From Callaeas wilsoni (Eukaryota > Chordata > Aves > Passeriformes > Callaeidae), in the NCBI GenBank assembly GCA_013398955.1, contig VWPU01002093.1, positions 124,001 to 188,000 of the forward strand: 64,000 nt of DNA, written 5' to 3'. The notes below the pieces were generated by a model. It saw only the letters and a list, made by a program, of their open reading frames with translations. It made no database searches and was not told where the DNA came from. The translations under genes were made by a program, and so were the position numbers. Below are positions 61,601 to 64,000 of the stretch, piece after piece; the first letter of the stretch is position 1, and each line of letters opens with the position of its first letter.

Positions 61601-64000
61601 GCTTCGACCTCTGAAATATTTTGTTGGAATATACTTTGAGGTCCAGCAGGTAAGAAGCCTTTCAGATGCCTCTTTAAAAAGATTAGTAGTATCTGAACAA
61701 AATCTCACAGAAGTCAGTTCACCAGTTTCAGCTGACAAGGAATTTGGTTTTATAGACTGGGCAACAAGCAGGGAAGAGAAAAATGGGCTGTATAGAAGAC
61801 ATGTAAGAGGAATGATAGAGATCCTGAAGCATCTGGCCTAAGTCCAAAGAACACACTGCAAGGGTAAAAACTCAGATGGTTTGCTGTTTTGCCTAGATCC
61901 ATGAGTTTCTTGCACAGTTGGAAGTGAAAACCTTGCCAATACAAAAGATTCTTCTAGTACGCAGCGTTTCTGAGAAAACTTACTTTTCTACAGGCTGCCT
62001 TCAGGTATTGTGCTCTGGGAAACAGCTCTTGTGTGTCCATGGATGTGGAGGATGTAATTACATCCCTGGAGCTTGCTTCTCTGAAGGGAGTCTATACCCA
62101 GGGCATTTACAAAAGGCAACAAAGACAACTCTGTAACTTACTGAGCCCAAAGAAACCTTACAACTACCTAGGCTTATTCCTACACAAGCCAGAACAACCT
62201 AGTAAGTCACCAAGATGTCCATCAAGGCATCACTGAACAAAAGCTAAGGACTGTTATGAATGGACCCTCTGAGCTCTGTCATTGCCCAGAAGGGCTACTC
62301 TTACACAGCTGTTAGATAATGAGATCAGATTTTGGCTCACTATAACTGTAATCAGTTAAAGCCTCATCTATAACAAGTCCAACAATTTGGAACAATTTTT
62401 TTAATGGCTCACTAGGCGTATACATAAAATGGCTCTGTACCCTCCTCAACTACAGTGAAGACTATTCTTCAGTCACTTAAATTATTCATTACACTCAAAT
62501 TCAGATATCTGAAGTACTACCTGTATGGATTTACCTGTGGTTCAGATGTCTGAACTCCCAACATAGTCACTGGAGGCCTAGGGCTTGTCCATTTGTGCAC
62601 ATACTGCTGTTTCAGTTATCCTGTGGTATCTTTCCTGACTTTCATTTATGTGCTGAAGAGCACAGGGTTCCTATGTGTCTTGTGTCATACTTGCCAGTGC
62701 AAAGATGATACTTCAAGTACCTTAAAAGAATTTCTGTTGGTTAGATATTTATAAAAAAGCTAAATAAAACACTGATTCTTCTCTGATTAGGATGGGTACT
62801 CATGCACCCAACTCACACAAAGATCTCTTTCATCTTCCTAGTGCAGGTGTCTACAATTTGGAGACTTGGAGACTTTGGAGACACATCATCCTCACTTCCA
62901 GCCTCTCTTTCTAAACCATGGGTAGTTGCTTATGGGTCTTTATCCTTGACCACACACCAAACAATATCTCCAGCATGAAGTATTCATGTCAATAATAAGT
63001 AATTGTTAAAAAAAAAAATTGCATTTCACACAGCAGTCCCCTAATTGCATATACATATGGCTTTGTACTAATGAAGTGATACCTGTGTAAAAAGACCCGG
63101 AGCTCCACAGAGATTAGAAGCAATACTCAATGGAACCCTCTGCCCAAACTTTTTTTTTTAAAATCCTAACTTGCTGTTTAGAGCACAATTTCTTTTCAAA
63201 ACCCATGGGTCTTTCATAAAGAAGTGAGTAACTGCACCCACTTTAAATGCTGATCTAAGCCTTTCTGAAGGGTCCAGCTAGGAGTCCTTCAGAGGGCTAG
63301 CTGCTGAGACACAGTACTCCTACTGCCAATGGGCCACTTGTGTTCTAGGAGTAGAGGAGGCATGAACGAGTGGTACCACCACACAGAGGGCAGCTGGCAG
63401 AGGTACAAAGCAGCCTGTGAGCCCCATACATTGCCCAGTGGGCTGAAAACAGGGCAATGTAACAGCTTCAGAAAAGGCACAAGTGTTTGGCACGCAAGTC
63501 CATTTACAGCATGTCGTACTTTTCCATTCCTTCGTTTGACTAAATCACAGCTTCAGGATAAAGTGATGTGACAAAAAGAACCTCGTACAAATGTACTTAG
63601 TATAATGGCTGAATGAGCTGACTCTAGGAGAATCTTGCATGTTCGAGCAATTTTTTCTTTCTGGCTTTTCTTGACACTAATTCTGTCTCTGGCTTCCTAT
63701 AATACATAAATGATATGGAAATTTAAGCATGAGTGAAGATCAAACAAAAAGTCACAGTACTTGAATGCTGTTATTCTTACTTTCCAGGATGAAGTAATTT
63801 GTATTACAATAATGCAAACTCAGTTACCCTAAACAAATGTCAATGTTGGAAACTAAAGACACAATATTGGACAACAAGATGCTGGCTAAAGCACTTGCAG
63901 GACATTTTTCAATTAATAAGATATATAAATCTTTCATATTTAGAAGACAAAGTTCAAATCGGGAAGCCTCAAATTACAATGTTTTTGAAAGGAAGCTGAT
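55670..64000. other. Non-coding stretch to the window end
   Basis: No gene, RNA or transposon recognised in the last 8.3 kb. Small simple repeats: GAATA-type units at 58725-58760, an 11-base tandem duplication at 61193-61203 and 61204-61214, and three near-copies of TTGGAGAC at 62858-62882. The longest open frame outside CHRM2 and its antisense shadow is 200 codons on the minus strand (60708-61310). It has no recognisable domain, signal peptide or splice context. PTN, the neighbour of CHRM2 in mammals, is not seen here. Confidence 0.55.

Noticed and set aside
1..64000. CRISPR arrays, operons, prophage or bacterial mobile systems
   Set aside because: None is present. The splice structure, CR1, SINE and LTR content and the receptor gene show a vertebrate chromosome.
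1..64000. A previously undescribed multi-gene system
   Set aside because: Only one intact gene is supported. The remaining open frames are short, unconnected and largely explained by chance or by simple repeats.

Overview
This window looks like a piece of a bird chromosome, most likely a songbird (passerine). It contains one gene that can be named with confidence: the single-exon coding region of the M2 muscarinic acetylcholine receptor, CHRM2, at 21685-23082 on the + strand. The avian assignment rests on CR1 retrotransposon fragments, on LTRs resembling a common bird ERVL-type LTR family, and on two copies of a tRNA-Ile-headed, CR1-tailed SINE like TguSINE1 described from zebra finch. The receptor protein also has the N-terminus that I recall from chicken M2. 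Everything else is intron, 3' untranslated or intergenic sequence of low coding content.

Layout. Positions 1-21645 are read as the last intron of the CHRM2 5' untranslated region, or sequence upstream of it. This part holds an antisense CR1 (3781-4200), a (CTTTT)n array (7721-7836), a CpG cluster (9068-9310), an antisense SINE (15330-15463) and a second CpG cluster (18415-18890). A branch-point-like CTAAC, a pyrimidine tract and a TGCAG acceptor end at 21645. They are followed by 39 bases of leader with an in-frame stop, then the receptor frame. Positions 23083 onward are the 3' UTR (paired AATAAA at 23260-23275, with possible distal ends at 28715 or 30646) and then intergenic DNA.

The downstream 40 kb carries an (AAAAG)n array (26809-26913) and a sense CR1 (33538-33888). 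Two ERVL-type LTR fragments lie in opposite orientations (38004-38500 and 39565-39932). Further on are an old tRNA-derived SINE fragment (42305-42385), an old CR1 reverse-transcriptase fragment (43110-43420), a second TguSINE1-like copy (44247-44391) and a CR1 tail (52020-52101). A CpG-rich, apparently young LTR-like unit (52590-52821, possibly to 53353) sits beside an unexplained exon-like segment (52221-52340). The last 10 kb has no recognisable gene.

I found no RNA gene, CRISPR array, operon or undescribed multi-gene system. The points most worth checking are the substitutions in functional parts of the receptor, two candidate upstream CpG clusters, a TALE-homeodomain-type palindrome at 54959-54982, a compact transcription-factor motif cluster at 41006-41053, and the exon-like segment at 52221-52340. 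No database search was run; family assignments are from recognition and need alignment.
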